Made by a program: the position numbers and the translations under genes
Notes under the pieces: generated by a model
Seen by the model: only the letters and a program-made list of their open reading frames with translations
Databases searched by the model: none
What the model was told of the DNA's origin: nothing
DNA from: Mytilus edulis
Taxonomy: Eukaryota > Mollusca > Bivalvia > Mytilida > Mytilidae
Length of the DNA: 64,000 nt
Assembly: GCF_963676685.1 (NCBI RefSeq)
Contig: NC_092345.1
Span: forward strand, 51,829,527-51,893,526
Direction of reading: 5' to 3'
Shown here: positions 54,401 to 64,000 of the stretch, one piece after another
Position numbering within the stretch: position 1 is the stretch's first letter
Layout of the letters: every line of letters starts with the position of its first letter

Positions 54401-57400
54401 ATTGCTGACTATGCGGTATGGGCTTTCCTCATTGTTGAAGGCCTTACGGTGACCTATAGTTGTTAATGTCTGTGTCATTTTGGTCTCTTGTGGACAGTTG
54501 TCTCATTGGCAATCATACCACATCTTCTTTTTTTATAAATGGTAGAAGATTCTTAATACTAAGTATTGAAGACTTAATCCCTTTAATAGACCGCTAGTCT
54601 TTATACCAAATGTTAAGATAGCCGGTAAGATAAAATCGTTTCATGGTGTGCTAGTGACCTAATACGATATGTATGGGGTCAGTAAATTCCATATGGGGAT
54701 TCGAGTCTATCTTCCTTGGCCGGGATTCGAACTCATTCTACTGAGATATAGTAGCCTTGCACAATATATACCCGGCTTGATAGACCACGGTTCGACATAC
54801 ATTTGTATTAAACTCGTGTACATAGCTGCACGTCAACTTACCAAGTTCATCGTTGCAGCATCTCCTGTTTCTCCATTGTGTTTAAATAAACCGCTTTGGT
54901 GACCAGTTTTGGTTTCCCAGCTACCATGTAAATCATACGTCATAAGATTGACCATATCTAAATATCTGGATGACAGAAATACAACTTTCTTATTTACAGT
55001 TTATGATTTATTGTCGATTTATAGTGGAATTAATAAAAAAAAAAAAACTAGTTAATCAAATATTTTTTCAAGGTCAAATGAATGACCAATTTCCTGCAAA
55101 CAGTAGACTCCATTTCTACTTTTAGTTATGTTTTGGGTATATCTTCAAAATTAAAAAAATCACAAAAATACTGAACTACGAGAAAATATTTGGATCGGAA
55201 AGTCCCTAATCAAATAGCAAAATCGAAAGCTCAAACACATCAAGGAATGTAAAACACCGAACTGTCATATTCCTGACTTAGTACAGACATTTCCTTATGT
55301 AGAAAATGGTGGATTGAACCTGGTTTTATAGCTAGCTAAACCATTCACTTGGCTAACTGTTACTTTCTTCTTTTTCTGATTCATATTAACTAGAGGCTCT
55401 AAAGAGCATGTGTCGCTCACCTTGGTCTATGTGAATATTAAACAAAGGAAGCAGATGGATTCATGACAAAATTGTGTTTTGGTGATGTGTTTGTACATCT
55501 TACTTAACTAAACAGTCTTGTTGCTTACAATTATCTCTATCTATAATGAACTTGGCCCAGTAGTTTCAGTGGAAAATGTTATAAAAATTTACAAATTTTA
55601 TGAAAATTGTTTAAAATTGACTATAAAGGACAATTATTATAACTCCTTAGGGGGTCGATGGACCATTTCGGTCATGTTGACTTATTTGTAAATGTTACTT
55701 TGCTGAACATTATTGCTGTTTACAGTTTATCTCTACCTATAATAATATTCCAAATAATAACCAAAAACAGCAAAATTTCCTTAAAATTACCAATTCAGGG
55801 GCAACAACCCAAATGTCAGGGCAGATAGATCTTGACCTGATAAACAATTTTACCTCATGTCAGATTTGCTCTAAATGCTTTGGTTTTTGAGTTATAAGCC
55901 AAAAACTGCATTTTACCCCTATGTTCTATTTTTAGCCGTAACGGCCATCTTGATTTGATGGCCGGGTTACCGGACACATGTAACCTAATGATGATTTTGG
56001 CCAAGTTTGGTTGAATTTGGCAAAGTAGTTTCAGAGGAGAAGATTTTTGTAAAAGTTAACGACGACGGACGACGGACGCAAAGTGATGAGAAAACCTCAC
56101 TTGGCCCTTCGGGCAAGGTGAGCTAAAAATTCAAAACATTATTTATCAACTCAAAGGAATTTTCTACAAGCACTAGGTCTGATTCGCCGATTTTCTGTAG
56201 GAAGGGGGACAACTTTTATTTCCTTTCGTATGAGTAATATCAAAATTCACATTTGCTTGTGCTTTGTATTTTCGCTATTTTATACGTTGTGAGCTTGGGC
56301 TTTTTGACATGCAATCAATCTGGGTAAACAAATCATTTTAATTTGGTAAGCTTTTTTCTCGTCTTAAATAAATTAAAAAAGAAAATAATTTCTCTGTGTA
56401 TGTTGTACATAAGACCTAGAAGTAAACTTTCTAATCAGGACTGACGTAATTTGTTGTAGGAAGTCTGGTAGATATATTATCTGTACGAGTTGTCAGATAA
56501 AAGAACATAATCTTTACACTTGATGACAGTCAAATGACTGAATTCTAAATTGACGTTTATTTAGGTATCAAAGGTACCAGGCTAATAATTTAATACGACT
56601 GTCGCGCGTTTCGTCTACATAAGAATCATCAGTAGCTAGCTGGCTCACCAAAATAGTAAAAAGCAAAACAAGTACAAAGTTGAAGAGCATTCAGGATCCA
56701 AAATTCTTTTATGCGTTCATCGTGTTATTGAAACTTTGTCCGTCTTGACAAGCGTTATATCATAGACTAAACTTGCCAAATAGGCGTATTTCATGAATAA
56801 CTGTTCGTAAATAGTTAACTTTTTTTTTATTATCAACAATTGCGTCAATTTGTGTGTTTGATAACACAAACTTCGAACTTATGATGCATGTCATTTCCAT
56901 CTGTTTTCTACAATTCGTTCTTATGTTGTGTTGTTAAACCACTGTCTCTTGTCGGAGAAAGGATTGATTGAGCACTCACTGTCAATAGATATAGAAAGAT
57001 GTGGTATGAGTGCCAAATAGACAGCTCTCAATCCAAGTCACAATTTATAAAAGTAAACCATTATAGATCAAGGTACCACCTTCAACACCGAGCTTTGGCT
57101 CACACCGAACAGCAGGCTATAAAGGGCCTAAAATATTACAAGTATAGAACCATTCAAACGGGAAAACCAACGATCTCATCTATACAAAAAACGAAATTAA
57201 GAAACATATGAACCATATCAACAAACGACAACTACTGAACATCAGATTCCTGACTTATGACAGGTACATACAATTGCAGCGGGTTTAAACGTTTTAATGG
57301 AACAAAATCTTCAACCTTACATGAAAAAAATAGTGTAACATCACAACATAGAAAGACACACTAAAACATATTATTCAGAATTGCTTAACTCAATCAAAAG

Positions 57401-60400
57401 ACATGTTTAAAGTCCCTACATTCTATATGTGTGGTCTGTTCCAAGTCAGGAGCCTGTTATTCAATTCATAAAAGTAAACTATTATAGGTCAAGGTTCGGT
57501 CTTCAACACAGAGCTTTGACTCACACCGAACAGCAAGATATAAACGGCCTAAAAATATAACTAGTGTAAAACCATTCAAACGGGAAAACCAACGGTCTAA
57601 TCTATATAAAAACGAGAAACAAGAAACACTTATGAACAATATCAACAAACGACAACTACTGAACATCAGATTCCTGACTTATGACAGGTGCAAACAATTG
57701 CAGCGGGTTTAAACGTTTTGATGGTACCAAACATTCACCATTATCTGAAAAAACAGTGTTACATCACGACATAGAAAGACACACTATAAAATATCAATCG
57801 GAATGGCTTAACTTAATCAAAAGACATGTTTAACGTCCGTACATTCTATATGTGTGGCCTGTTCCAAGTCAGGAACCTGTTATTCAGTGCTTGTCTTTGT
57901 TTCCTGCTATATTTGTTATCGTTTTTTGTTTTGTCTTAAATCATGCAGTTTTTGTTGTTGTTTTTGTTGTTGTTTTATAATTAAGTGTTTCACATTTTGT
58001 CATGTATAAGTCCTTTGAATCCAATACTCATTTCCAAACAAGGCGTTCGATTTAATAACATGGTAACTGGTAATATATGACAATACTTCCCTCAAATAAT
58101 ATTACTCACTTTGCCATCTCCGGTATATTGTAGCCACCCATATTACTTTTGCCTGCGGGAACAGCAGCAGACAAAATCAGTCTTGGTTTTCCAGTCGTTT
58201 TCGTTTCTGTGTCAAATTCTTGCTTTAAAGTCTACAAAATATCTATCAATCTAAAGACTCGTTTCATTTTTCCCTTTTTTTAAAAATCGAAGAAGTTATT
58301 AAATAGATATATGGAGAAAAAAAAACATTCTGTATGTATGTGCCTGTCCCAAGTCAGGAGCCTGTAATCAGTGATTGTCGTTTGTTGCTGTGTTACATAT
58401 TTGTTTTTCGTTCATTCTTTTGTACACATGTACATAAATACGCCTGTTAGTTTTCTCGTTTGAATTATTTTACATTTGTCATTACTAGCTTTTTACAGCT
58501 GACTATGCGGTATGGGCTTTGCTCATTGTTGAAGGCCGTACGGTGACCTATAGTTGTTAATTTCTGTGTCATTTTGTCTCTTGTGAAGAACTGTCTCATT
58601 AGCAATCACACCACATTATCTTTTGTGTATAATGTAAATGAGTGGTAAAGTCTAGATATACCTTCAGTAATTCGATGTAGTTGTTCCTGTCTGCTGCTGT
58701 TGATCCAGTTCGTCTGGTTGGATATTCCCAATCAATATCTAAACCATCGAAATCATGTTTTCTCAGAAATGCAATACTTGTTTTGACGAATTCCCGTCTG
58801 TTTGCGTCAGTAGCAACCATTTTGCTAAACGGTTTTGAACCCAATGTCCACCCTCCAACGGCAATAAGAGTTTTTAAATTTGGGTTCTGAGTCTTTAAAT
58901 CATTAAATTTAGCATACCTAAAACAACATAAAGTGTTTTAAATATGTTCCAGCCAAAAGCAACATGCGCAAAAAACTTCCTATGTTAAGAAGATGACGAA
59001 TACGTTATGTGATAATAGCTTATACAAATTATATTGACAAAATGTACCTCAATTATCATAGTATGTTTCAATAGAAAATCATATAAAAATAAAATGTCTA
59101 TGAGCAAACTACATGTTTCTGAAATAACTTTCACCAGATATGCTTGTAGCAAAAAAATATATACCCATTACTATAAAACATAGAGAGCATACGAACCTGA
59201 ATGACCGATACATTACAATTTTAAATCGGTCAAAGAAAAATTTGCCTGATGAAGTTGAATCCTTAGTTGTTGGATCATAATATCATAATACACTTAATTT
59301 TTGTTTGATGTATGCCAGTGATTTCTGATTTCAATGTAAATATTATGCATACAGTATATGCATAACTTCAAGTGATCAGTTTGCTTGAAAATATGACGTG
59401 AAAAGCCTTACATTCCTTTCATCCAGGGAGTACTTTCATCATTCCATTCAAACGAGTGTAGTTTGTTCCCCTGTAATTTGGCAAAGGAGTATATAAGATG
59501 TGTACATAAGTTCGGACCTATGTTTGTTGGTGTGAATTTTCCAGCGGAGGTTCTATACTGCGACCAGTTTGTATGATAACAGACCCTACGGTATGCTAAA
59601 ATGATACAACAGTTTTCAACATTAACAAAAAAAGTAATATGAGATACAACAGCGAACAATCCTTTCACGGTAGTGTTTGCATGAATATAGTAGAGATTAT
59701 TTTAATGGAAAAGTAATTCTTAATAGAAAAGGCACAAATAAATACGCAATCATGAACATCCAAAGTAACCCGAATAATTCAGTCGTTATATTCCGCTGAT
59801 CGTGTGGTAGAAAATCGGACACGGAAAGGCCTTGAACTATTCGAGTTACATCCAAAGCTAAATGACATAACTTTTGTTGCTGTTCTTCACCCCAAAATCA
59901 CAGAGAAGCCTTTAATATGATATTAAAGCTATCACCTCACTGCAAGTTTAAGACGATAGATTTGAGCGGAATTATATGATAGAAGTCCATCACACTTCAA
60001 ATGTGCATTGAAAAATACAACAATAACGACTGACTTGGTGTGTCCAATTTTTTGTTAAATTGGGGAAGTGTATGTAAACGAATAAAACTGAAGTGATAAG
60101 AAATTAATTTAAGATCACTCTTTTGGACTCCTTGAATCCGAAATTCGAAAGCATTCAAAATATGTGAAATATCACATTGTCTCTTAATTTGCTTTACATC
60201 AAAGCATTTCGCATTTTTGAAAATTAATGGAAAACCTGCTAAGTAGTCATTGAAGACATGTTGGTGACCTTCTGCTATTGTCCGCTCTATGGTCGGGTTG
60301 TTGTCTCTTTGACACATTCCCCATTTCCATTCTCAATTTTATATTTTCAAAGTACAACTACCCGAAGTTTGAAAATATGGACAAATTCCACATCTTTGTG

Positions 60401-60974
60401 AATCGATTAATGAGCTTTTATCATAAATATTATTTTTTCTCTGCAAAACATGTTTTTTAAAATAGTCTGACAAATGATTGCATAATTTCAAACAAGGTTG
60501 TAGTATCTTTTATATTAAAACGAGAACTACTATTTATCAATCAATGAAGAGTGGAAAATGGGTGTAAGACTTAGAAATAACAGTGCTTCTTGAAATTGGC
60601 GACTGGTTTTCCGCTCGATCGAGCCGCGAATTAGTTAATTGAAATAACCATGTTGATACTTTTATCTATGAACAAACATTTCTCAAAGTTACCAATACTC
60701 ATTTTTCAAATGTCATATTCATATACTAGACTATGTTTGCATTAGTTATAATGAATGTTTCAAGATTTGAATTTTAATTGTTCCGTCAATGTGGAATAAT
60801 TTACATATTCCTCGTACTGAAATAAATTTATAATGGAACAATGGTTAACTATGTTTATACATGTATAGATAGATAATAAAATGTTTAAGATAAGTTCTCA
60901 TACAGTTAAGCTAAACTCTTACCTGATTCGACATTTCCAATAACTAGTAGACTGAGAATAATTCTTAAATACAT
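48268..60974 (-). CDS. Chitinase: GH18 catalytic domain with two CBM14 chitin-binding domains (whole gene, 11 exons)
   Basis: Eleven exons (60974-60923, 59595-59412, 58917-58662, 58231-58110, 54965-54842, 53408-53223, 52341-52222, 51757-51606, 50668-50562, 50120-49470, 48452-48268) join in phase to give 2139 nt, 712 residues plus stop. Residues 1-17 are a signal peptide. Residues 19-390 are a complete GH18 domain, with KTLIAVGGW and the catalytic [10 protein letters not shown] (acid Glu143), then [10 protein letters not shown] and VWALDLDDF. Residues 399-434 are a Ser/Thr linker. Residues 449-500 are a CBM14 domain with six Cys; about 150 residues rich in Thr/Pro/Asn with repeated NxPTKLLxFTNAP units follow; residues 655-707 are a second CBM14. 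The enzyme should be secreted and cleave beta-1,4 links in chitin. Roles in digestion, defence or shell and moult-like remodelling are all known for the family. The gene appears intact. Confidence 0.95.
48453..49469. other. Chitinase intron 10
   Basis: It holds a 110-codon frame on + (48604-48936) starting with GTG and rich in hydrophobic residues. Without a domain or an ATG it is not called as a gene. The rest is AT-rich. Confidence 0.45.
49470..50120 (-). CDS. Chitinase exon 10 (first CBM14 and Thr/Pro/Asn repeat spacer)
   Basis: The acceptor is TTGACTTTTACAG and the donor AATA/GTAAGTATGG is near perfect. The exon enters and leaves in phase 1. It encodes [20 protein letters not shown] and the rest of a six-Cys CBM14, then the repeat spacer with units such as [26 protein letters not shown] and [13 protein letters not shown]. 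The frame would reach a stop at 49429 if the intron were retained, giving a form with only one CBM14. Confidence 0.93.
50562..50668 (-). CDS. Chitinase exon 9 (Ser/Thr linker)
   Basis: The acceptor is TATTTAAAG and the donor GGAG/GTATGA. Phase 2 in and phase 1 out fit both neighbours and give [20 protein letters not shown] followed by TTSTTL, a Ser/Thr/Gln-rich linker likely to carry O-glycans. A competing AG two bases on would give a different frame (a longer open frame, 50716-50504) without linker character and with the wrong phase for exon 10. Confidence 0.82.
51606..51757 (-). CDS. Chitinase exon 8 (end of GH18 domain)
   Basis: The acceptor is TTTGAAACAG and the donor GCC/GTAAGT. The exon encodes [20 protein letters not shown] then [13 protein letters not shown], the last barrel strand with the conserved Trp that lines the substrate cleft. 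Phase 0 in, phase 2 out. Confidence 0.93.
52222..52341 (-). CDS. Chitinase exon 7
   Basis: The acceptor is TTCAATAAG and the donor AAAG/GTATCT. Forty codons in phase 0 encode [20 protein letters not shown] and [13 protein letters not shown], the insertion and strand 7 region of GH18 (the conserved 'W.gYdd..Si'). Confidence 0.9.
53223..53408 (-). CDS. Chitinase exon 6
   Basis: The acceptor is TGTTTTCTCAG and the donor TGAG/GTATTA. Sixty-two codons in phase 0 encode [20 protein letters not shown] and AMYGRGFTL, the conserved 'lG.p.YGR.F.L' part of GH18 chitinases. Confidence 0.94.
54180..54530 (-). repeat. CCAATGAGACA-family repeat (inverted) in chitinase intron 5
   Basis: Inverted family words include CCACTGTCCCAGGTTAGGGG, CCCAAGTCAGGAGCCTGTAA, CTTACGGTGACCTATAGTTG and TCTCATTGGCAATCATACCA. 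Confidence 0.78.
54600..54800 (-). repeat. Possible tRNA-derived SINE fragment
   Basis: On -, GTTCGAATCCCGGCCAAGG resembles a tRNA-type B box within about 200 bp of non-coding DNA, and a similar GATTCGA word recurs just after it. No cloverleaf or A box was confirmed, so this is a weak call. Confidence 0.3.
54842..54965 (-). CDS. Chitinase exon 5
   Basis: The acceptor is CTGTCATCCAG and the donor CTTG/GTAAGT. Phase 2 in, phase 0 out. It encodes [20 protein letters not shown] and GHQSGLF, the strand with the conserved Met-Thr-Tyr-Asp that contacts substrate. Confidence 0.94.
55150..55355 (+). repeat. 'AAAGTCCCTAATCAAATGGC' family repeat in chitinase intron 4
   Basis: AAATCACAAAAATACTGAAC, AAAGTCCCTAATCAAATAGC and GGTGGATTGAACCTGGTTTT occur in order. 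Confidence 0.75.
55393..56128 (+). repeat. Dispersed element ending in CCTCACTTGGCCC…GGTGAGCT
   Basis: It begins near CTAGAGGCTCTAAAGAGCAT and ends with CTTGGCCCTTCGGGCAAGGT then GAGCT. The same element occurs inverted from 63081 to the window end, and shared phrases include GACCATTTCGGTCATGTTGA and GATCTTGACCTGATAAACAA. It is non-coding and about 740 bp. Similar elements are, to my knowledge, common in bivalve genomes. Confidence 0.78.
56562..56720 (+). repeat. GACGCGCG-type repeat (copy in chitinase intron 4)
   Basis: AGGTATCAAAGGTACCAGGC and TCGCGCGTTTCGTCTACATA followed by an AAGTACAAAGTTGAAGAGCA tail; the tail also follows the copy at 61806. Confidence 0.75.
56993..57860 (+). repeat. 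Two CCAATGAGACA-family copies in tandem in chitinase intron 4
   Basis: One copy begins near 56993 and a second, lacking the first ~70 bp, near 57470. Both include CTCACACCGAACAGCA, AAAACCATTCAAACGGGAAA or a close variant, CAACAAACGACAACTACTGA and CAATTGCAGCGGGTTTAAAC. Their spacing of about 420 bp suggests a tandem duplication. Confidence 0.8.
58110..58231 (-). CDS. Chitinase exon 4
   Basis: The acceptor is ATATTTTGTAG and the donor CAAA/GTGAGT. Phase 0 in, phase 2 out. It encodes [20 protein letters not shown] and [20 protein letters not shown], the conserved '[10 protein letters not shown]' strand of GH18. Confidence 0.94.
58325..58620 (-). repeat. CCAATGAGACA-family repeat (inverted) in chitinase intron 3
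   Basis: CCCAAGTCAGGAGCCTGTAA, GTACGGTGACCTATAGTTGT and GTCTCATTAGCAATCACACC match the inverted copy at 54180-54530. Confidence 0.78.
58662..58917 (-). CDS. Chitinase exon 3 (catalytic motif)
   Basis: The acceptor is TGTTGTTTTAG and the donor GAAG/GTATAT. Phase 2 in, phase 0 out. It encodes the strand [16 protein letters not shown] and the DxxDxDxE signature as [10 protein letters not shown], with all catalytic acids present. Confidence 0.95.
59412..59595 (-). CDS. Chitinase exon 2 (start of GH18 domain)
   Basis: The acceptor is GTATCATTTTAG and the donor GGAAT/GTAAGG. Phase 1 in, phase 2 out. It encodes [20 protein letters not shown] and [10 protein letters not shown], the first and second barrel strands and conserved Cys pair of GH18 chitinases. 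Confidence 0.94.
60250..60345 (-). repeat. Dispersed repeat (13905-type family) in chitinase intron 1
   Basis: GTTGGTGACCTTCTGCTATT, ATGGTCGGGTTGTTGTCTCT and CATTCCCCATTTCCATTCTC match the copy at 13905-14085. Confidence 0.78.
60923..60974 (-). CDS. Chitinase exon 1 (signal peptide)
   Basis: The ATG at 60972-60974 opens [17 protein letters not shown] and a donor TCAG/GTAAGA. It leaves in phase 1, as exon 2 requires. The short basic start and hydrophobic core are those of a secretion signal, likely cleaved just before the GH18 domain. Confidence 0.9.
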
Positions 60975-61059
60975 AATTGTAAAATTCTTAATAATTAACT
61001 AAGACGTGTGTTCTAGACAATAACAAAAATCAAAAGTGCAGTAGGACACCTCCGATTGT

Positions 61060-61115
61060 CGCCCTGGATAAGATAAGTCGCCCACGATCGAAAGCACGTG
61101 CCATTTCTTATAGTA
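61060..61115 (-). promoter_or_regulatory. Putative chitinase promoter elements
   Basis: Upstream of the ATG are a double GATA-type site (on +, GATAAGATAAG at 61067-61077), an E-box CACGTG at 61095-61100 and a CTATAAG TATA-like box on - at 61107-61113. GATA factors drive gut genes in many animals, so digestive-gland expression is plausible; the start of transcription was not determined. Confidence 0.35.
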
Positions 61116-61539
61116 GTTTTTATGCACATAGATGTCAGGACATTATGCAATATAAGCACATAGATATATAGTCAATCAACTTAGGACTAAGAAGAAAAAA
61201 ACGGATATACTCAACTATAAGAAAGACACCTGACATAGAAACAAACCTTAAATCGAAACTTCATATTGAAGTCAATAAGTAGACATATTATCCATATACT
61301 ACAATATAGTGTACGTCAAGAACTTTTCAGTGATAAAGTCTAGCATTGAGATTATCAAAATAGGAAGAGATACGTATGTGTAAAAATAAGGAAATGTTCC
61401 AATTGTACACAATGACATGTATCTTATTATACAGCCTACCGAAATAAACAAAAGTTGTTATTAGCTGTCAGTAACTTGGAATACTCTCAGATCTATACTT
61501 AGTGTCTTTTGTTTTTGGGTACCCATCCACGTTTACTCT

Positions 61540-61790
61540 GGGGTTTTTGTGGTATGCATTTCTATTTATATTCATTTGATGAGTTAAACATTTTGCAACG
61601 TTTTTTTCTAGTTTTTTTCTTAAGTTGTACTGTTACACCACTGTCCCAGGTAAGAGGTAGGGTTGAACACTCACAAACATGTTTAATCCCGCCACATTCT
61701 TTATGTGCATGTCCTAAGTCAGGAGCCTCTAGTTTAGTGGTTGTCGTTGGATCATGTCTGTCATATTTGTTTTTCGTATTTTTTGTTGTT
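61540..61790 (-). repeat. CCAATGAGACA-family repeat (inverted), upstream of the chitinase
   Basis: CACCACTGTCCCAGGTAAGA, CTAAGTCAGGAGCCTCTAGT and a GTTTTTCG stretch match the other inverted copies. Confidence 0.7.
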
Positions 61791-61805
61791 ATACTTTAGA
61801 CCGTA

Positions 61806-61960
61806 AAAGTTATCAAAGGTACCTGTCTTATAATTTTATACGCTAGACGCGCGTTTCGTCTACACAAGACTCATCAGTGACGCTAAGATAAAAAAAAGTT
61901 TGAAAGCCAAACAAGTACAAGTTGAAGAGCATTGAGAACCCAAAATTCCAAACAGTTGTA
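61806..61960 (+). repeat. GACGCGCG-type repeat (copy 5)
   Basis: GTTATCAAAGGTACCTGTCT, CTAGACGCGCGTTTCGTCTA, CTCATCAGTGACGCT and the AAGTACAAGTTGAAGAGCAT tail are all present. Confidence 0.78.
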
Positions 61961-63080
61961 CCAAATACGGCTGAGGTAATCTATGCCTGGCATAAGAACA
62001 GCCTTAGTATTTTCGAATAATTTATACTTTTGCAACCAGTAAATTTATAAATGTGACCAAATAATTGATATTCATGTCAACACCGAAGTGCTGACTACTG
62101 GGCTGGTGATACCCTCGGGGACGAAACGTCCACCAGCAGTGACATCGACCCAGTGGTGTCGCAAGTTTTCCTCGATCGAATTTTCATTATTTTTGTGTCG
62201 GGGCCTTTAACAGGCGGTTATACAGTATGGGTTGAAGGCAATTGTACGATTGCCTATAATTGCTTACAGTCACTTTATTTGAACTTTGGTGGATAGTTGT
62301 TTTAATGGCAATCATACCACATCTCCTTATTTTTATATACCAAGAAGTTTGAATGAGCTTGTTTTGTTTTAAGTATATTATAGATTGTTATGATTCCCCT
62401 TTTTTAATAATTCGAAACAATGGTCAAAGCAATTCGTTGTCGTTTTATAAAAAGTTTTTGTAATGGCTTTACTGTGAGTATACTGTGTCAACGACAACTC
62501 CAAATTTCTTTAATAAATGTTATTCTGTATGTTTCTAATTTTTTTCATCGTAGGAGAATGATGAATAGTTGCATTGAACATAGATTTTCGTTCTGAATGA
62601 CATACCTTTAAAGTAAATACGGTCATTCAGCTTAAAAACATTTATGCACTAGAGAAAAATTAAGATACGCCAAACCCTATCCTATTAAAGTATCTATGAT
62701 CCTAAATATCTAGTCGCACTCTTTATCCTGAATTATTTGCGGTAACCAAAACATAACACACATGTGTCTTGTGACAAGGCTATTAACGACTAAACAAATG
62801 AATTGTTGACAAATATGTATCTTCAAACAATCTTTTTATCCAAAGAAATGTTTGAATAACAGGAAATTAAAAGAAGATATCCCTACAGATAAACACCAAT
62901 TAAATAATTAGGAAGAAATGATAGTATAAACAGAAATCCACTCGATGACACTGACAAGAGAAAAATAAGCTAAGGCTTATATGTACTAATGCACTTTTTA
63001 CCATATGTATTCTGACTCATTTACAGCAGTGTATACGTAACCTTGTCCATTTTTTTGTTTTGTCTCTAGTCCCTTTTTTT
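61961..63080. other. Intergenic DNA, mostly AT-rich
   Basis: 62060-62180 is slightly GC-richer (CACCGAAGTGCTGACTACTG, GGACGAAACGTCCACCAGC) and may belong to the preceding repeat. A partial inverted CCAATGAGACA copy lies at 62250-62330. No gene was found. Confidence 0.45.
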
Positions 63081-64000
63081 AGCTCACCTGGCCCGAAGGG
63101 CCAAGTGAGCTTTTCCCATCACTTTGCGTCCGGCGTCCTTCATCGTCGTCGTCCGTCGTCGTCCGTCGTCGTTAACTTTTACAAAAATCTTCTCCTCTGA
63201 AACTGCTGGGCCAAATTAAACAAAACTTGGCCACAATCATCATTGGGGTATCTAGTTTAAAAAATGTGTGGCGTGACCCCGCCTACCAACCAAGATGGCC
63301 GCCATGGCTAAAAATAGAACATAGGGGTAAAATGCAGTTTTTGGCTTGTAACTCAAAAACCGAAGCATTTAGAGCAAATCTGACATGGGGTAAAATTGTT
63401 TATCAGGTCAAGATCTATCTGCCCTGAAATTTTCAGATGAATCGGACAACCTGTTGTTTGGTTGCTGCCCCTGAATTGATAATTTTAAGGAAATTTTGCT
63501 GTTTTTGGTTATTATCTTGAATATTATTATAGATAGAGATAAACTGTAAACAGCAATAATGTTCAGCAAAGTAAGATTTACAAATAAGTCAACACGACTG
63601 AAATGGTCAGTTGACCCCTTTAGGAGTTATTGCCCTTTTTAGTCCATTTTTAACAATTTTTCGTAAATCTTAGTTATCTTTTACAAAAATCTTCTCCTCT
63701 GAAACTACTGGGACAAATTAATCCAAACTTGGCCACAATCATCATTGGGGTATCTAGTTTAAAAATGTGTGGCGTGACCCGGCCAACCAACCAAGATGGC
63801 CGCCATGGCTAAAAATAGAACATAGGGGTAAAATGCAGTTTTTGGCTTATAACTCAAAAACCAAAGCATTTAGAGCAAATCTGACGAGGTAATATTGTTC
63901 ATCAGGTCAAGATCTATCTGCCCTGAAATTTTCAGATGAATCGAACAACTAATTGTTGGGTTGCTGCCGCTGAATGGATAATTTTAAGGAAATTTTGCTG
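63081..64000 (-). repeat. AGCTCACCTGGCCCGAAGGG element with a ~501-bp internal tandem unit (runs off the window)
   Basis: The inverse of the element at 55393-56128 begins with AGCTCACCTGGCCCGAAGGG. The phrase CTTTTACAAAAATCTTCTCC followed by TCTGAAACT starts near 63175 and again near 63676, so a segment of about 501 bp is in tandem; the second unit is cut by the window end. The 66-codon frame inside is an artefact. Confidence 0.8.

Noticed and set aside
54700-54790. tRNA gene on -
   Set aside because: A B-box-like word is present, but no acceptor stem or anticodon arm could be drawn.

Overview
This window looks like AT-rich nuclear DNA from a marine bivalve, most likely a mussel of the Mytilus type. 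The evidence is intron-rich animal genes, a GH18 chitinase with CBM14 domains, a C-type lectin, a tandem LRAT-domain protein, and dispersed repeats that I associate with mussel genomes. The species call is an inference from memory. Nothing in the window is prokaryotic.

Three host genes can be supported. (1) A tandem LRAT-domain gene on + has its main exon at 6012-7215, with a possible first coding exon at 3148-3165. Its first domain keeps the His and Cys residues; its second has lost the catalytic Cys. (2) A secreted lectin on - can be assembled from four exons with matching splice phases between 33137 and 22245. It has an N-terminal PAN/apple-like domain followed by one C-type lectin domain, 232 residues in total. 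Its last intron (6.9 kb) is packed with mobile DNA. (3) A complete 11-exon chitinase on - runs from 60974 to 48268 and encodes 712 residues: signal peptide, GH18 domain with an intact DGLDIDWE site, Ser/Thr linker, CBM14, a Thr/Pro/Asn repeat spacer, and a second CBM14. One further possible first exon lies near 19906-20060 (-).

Most of the rest is mobile or repetitive. From left to right: a TTAA-flanked non-autonomous element (1342-2314); an element with 28-29 bp terminal inverted repeats inside the LRAT upstream region (about 3629-5443); a hAT element keeping only the transposase C-terminal half (9775-11371); a second hAT-type transposase keeping only the N-terminal half (14770-16133); a repeat with eight 35-bp tandem units (about 17841-18790); a pair of oppositely oriented arrays of the palindrome TTGTGCGCACAA (23895-27770) enclosing a LINE fragment; a TA-flanked MITE (27782-28184); a HARBI1-like element (about 33381-34985); and a 9-kb block (37251-46290) with long inverted arms, a decayed Polinton/Maverick-type protein-primed DNA polymerase B in the middle, and a Penelope-like reverse transcriptase/GIY-YIG endonuclease in the right arm. 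The window ends inside a further dispersed repeat.

The three host genes show no operon-like link. Two of them (lectin and chitinase) encode predicted secreted carbohydrate-binding proteins, which would fit mucosal or digestive-gland defence or feeding, but that is inference. All splice sites were read by eye from GT/AG context, phase and protein continuity; no transcript evidence was available.
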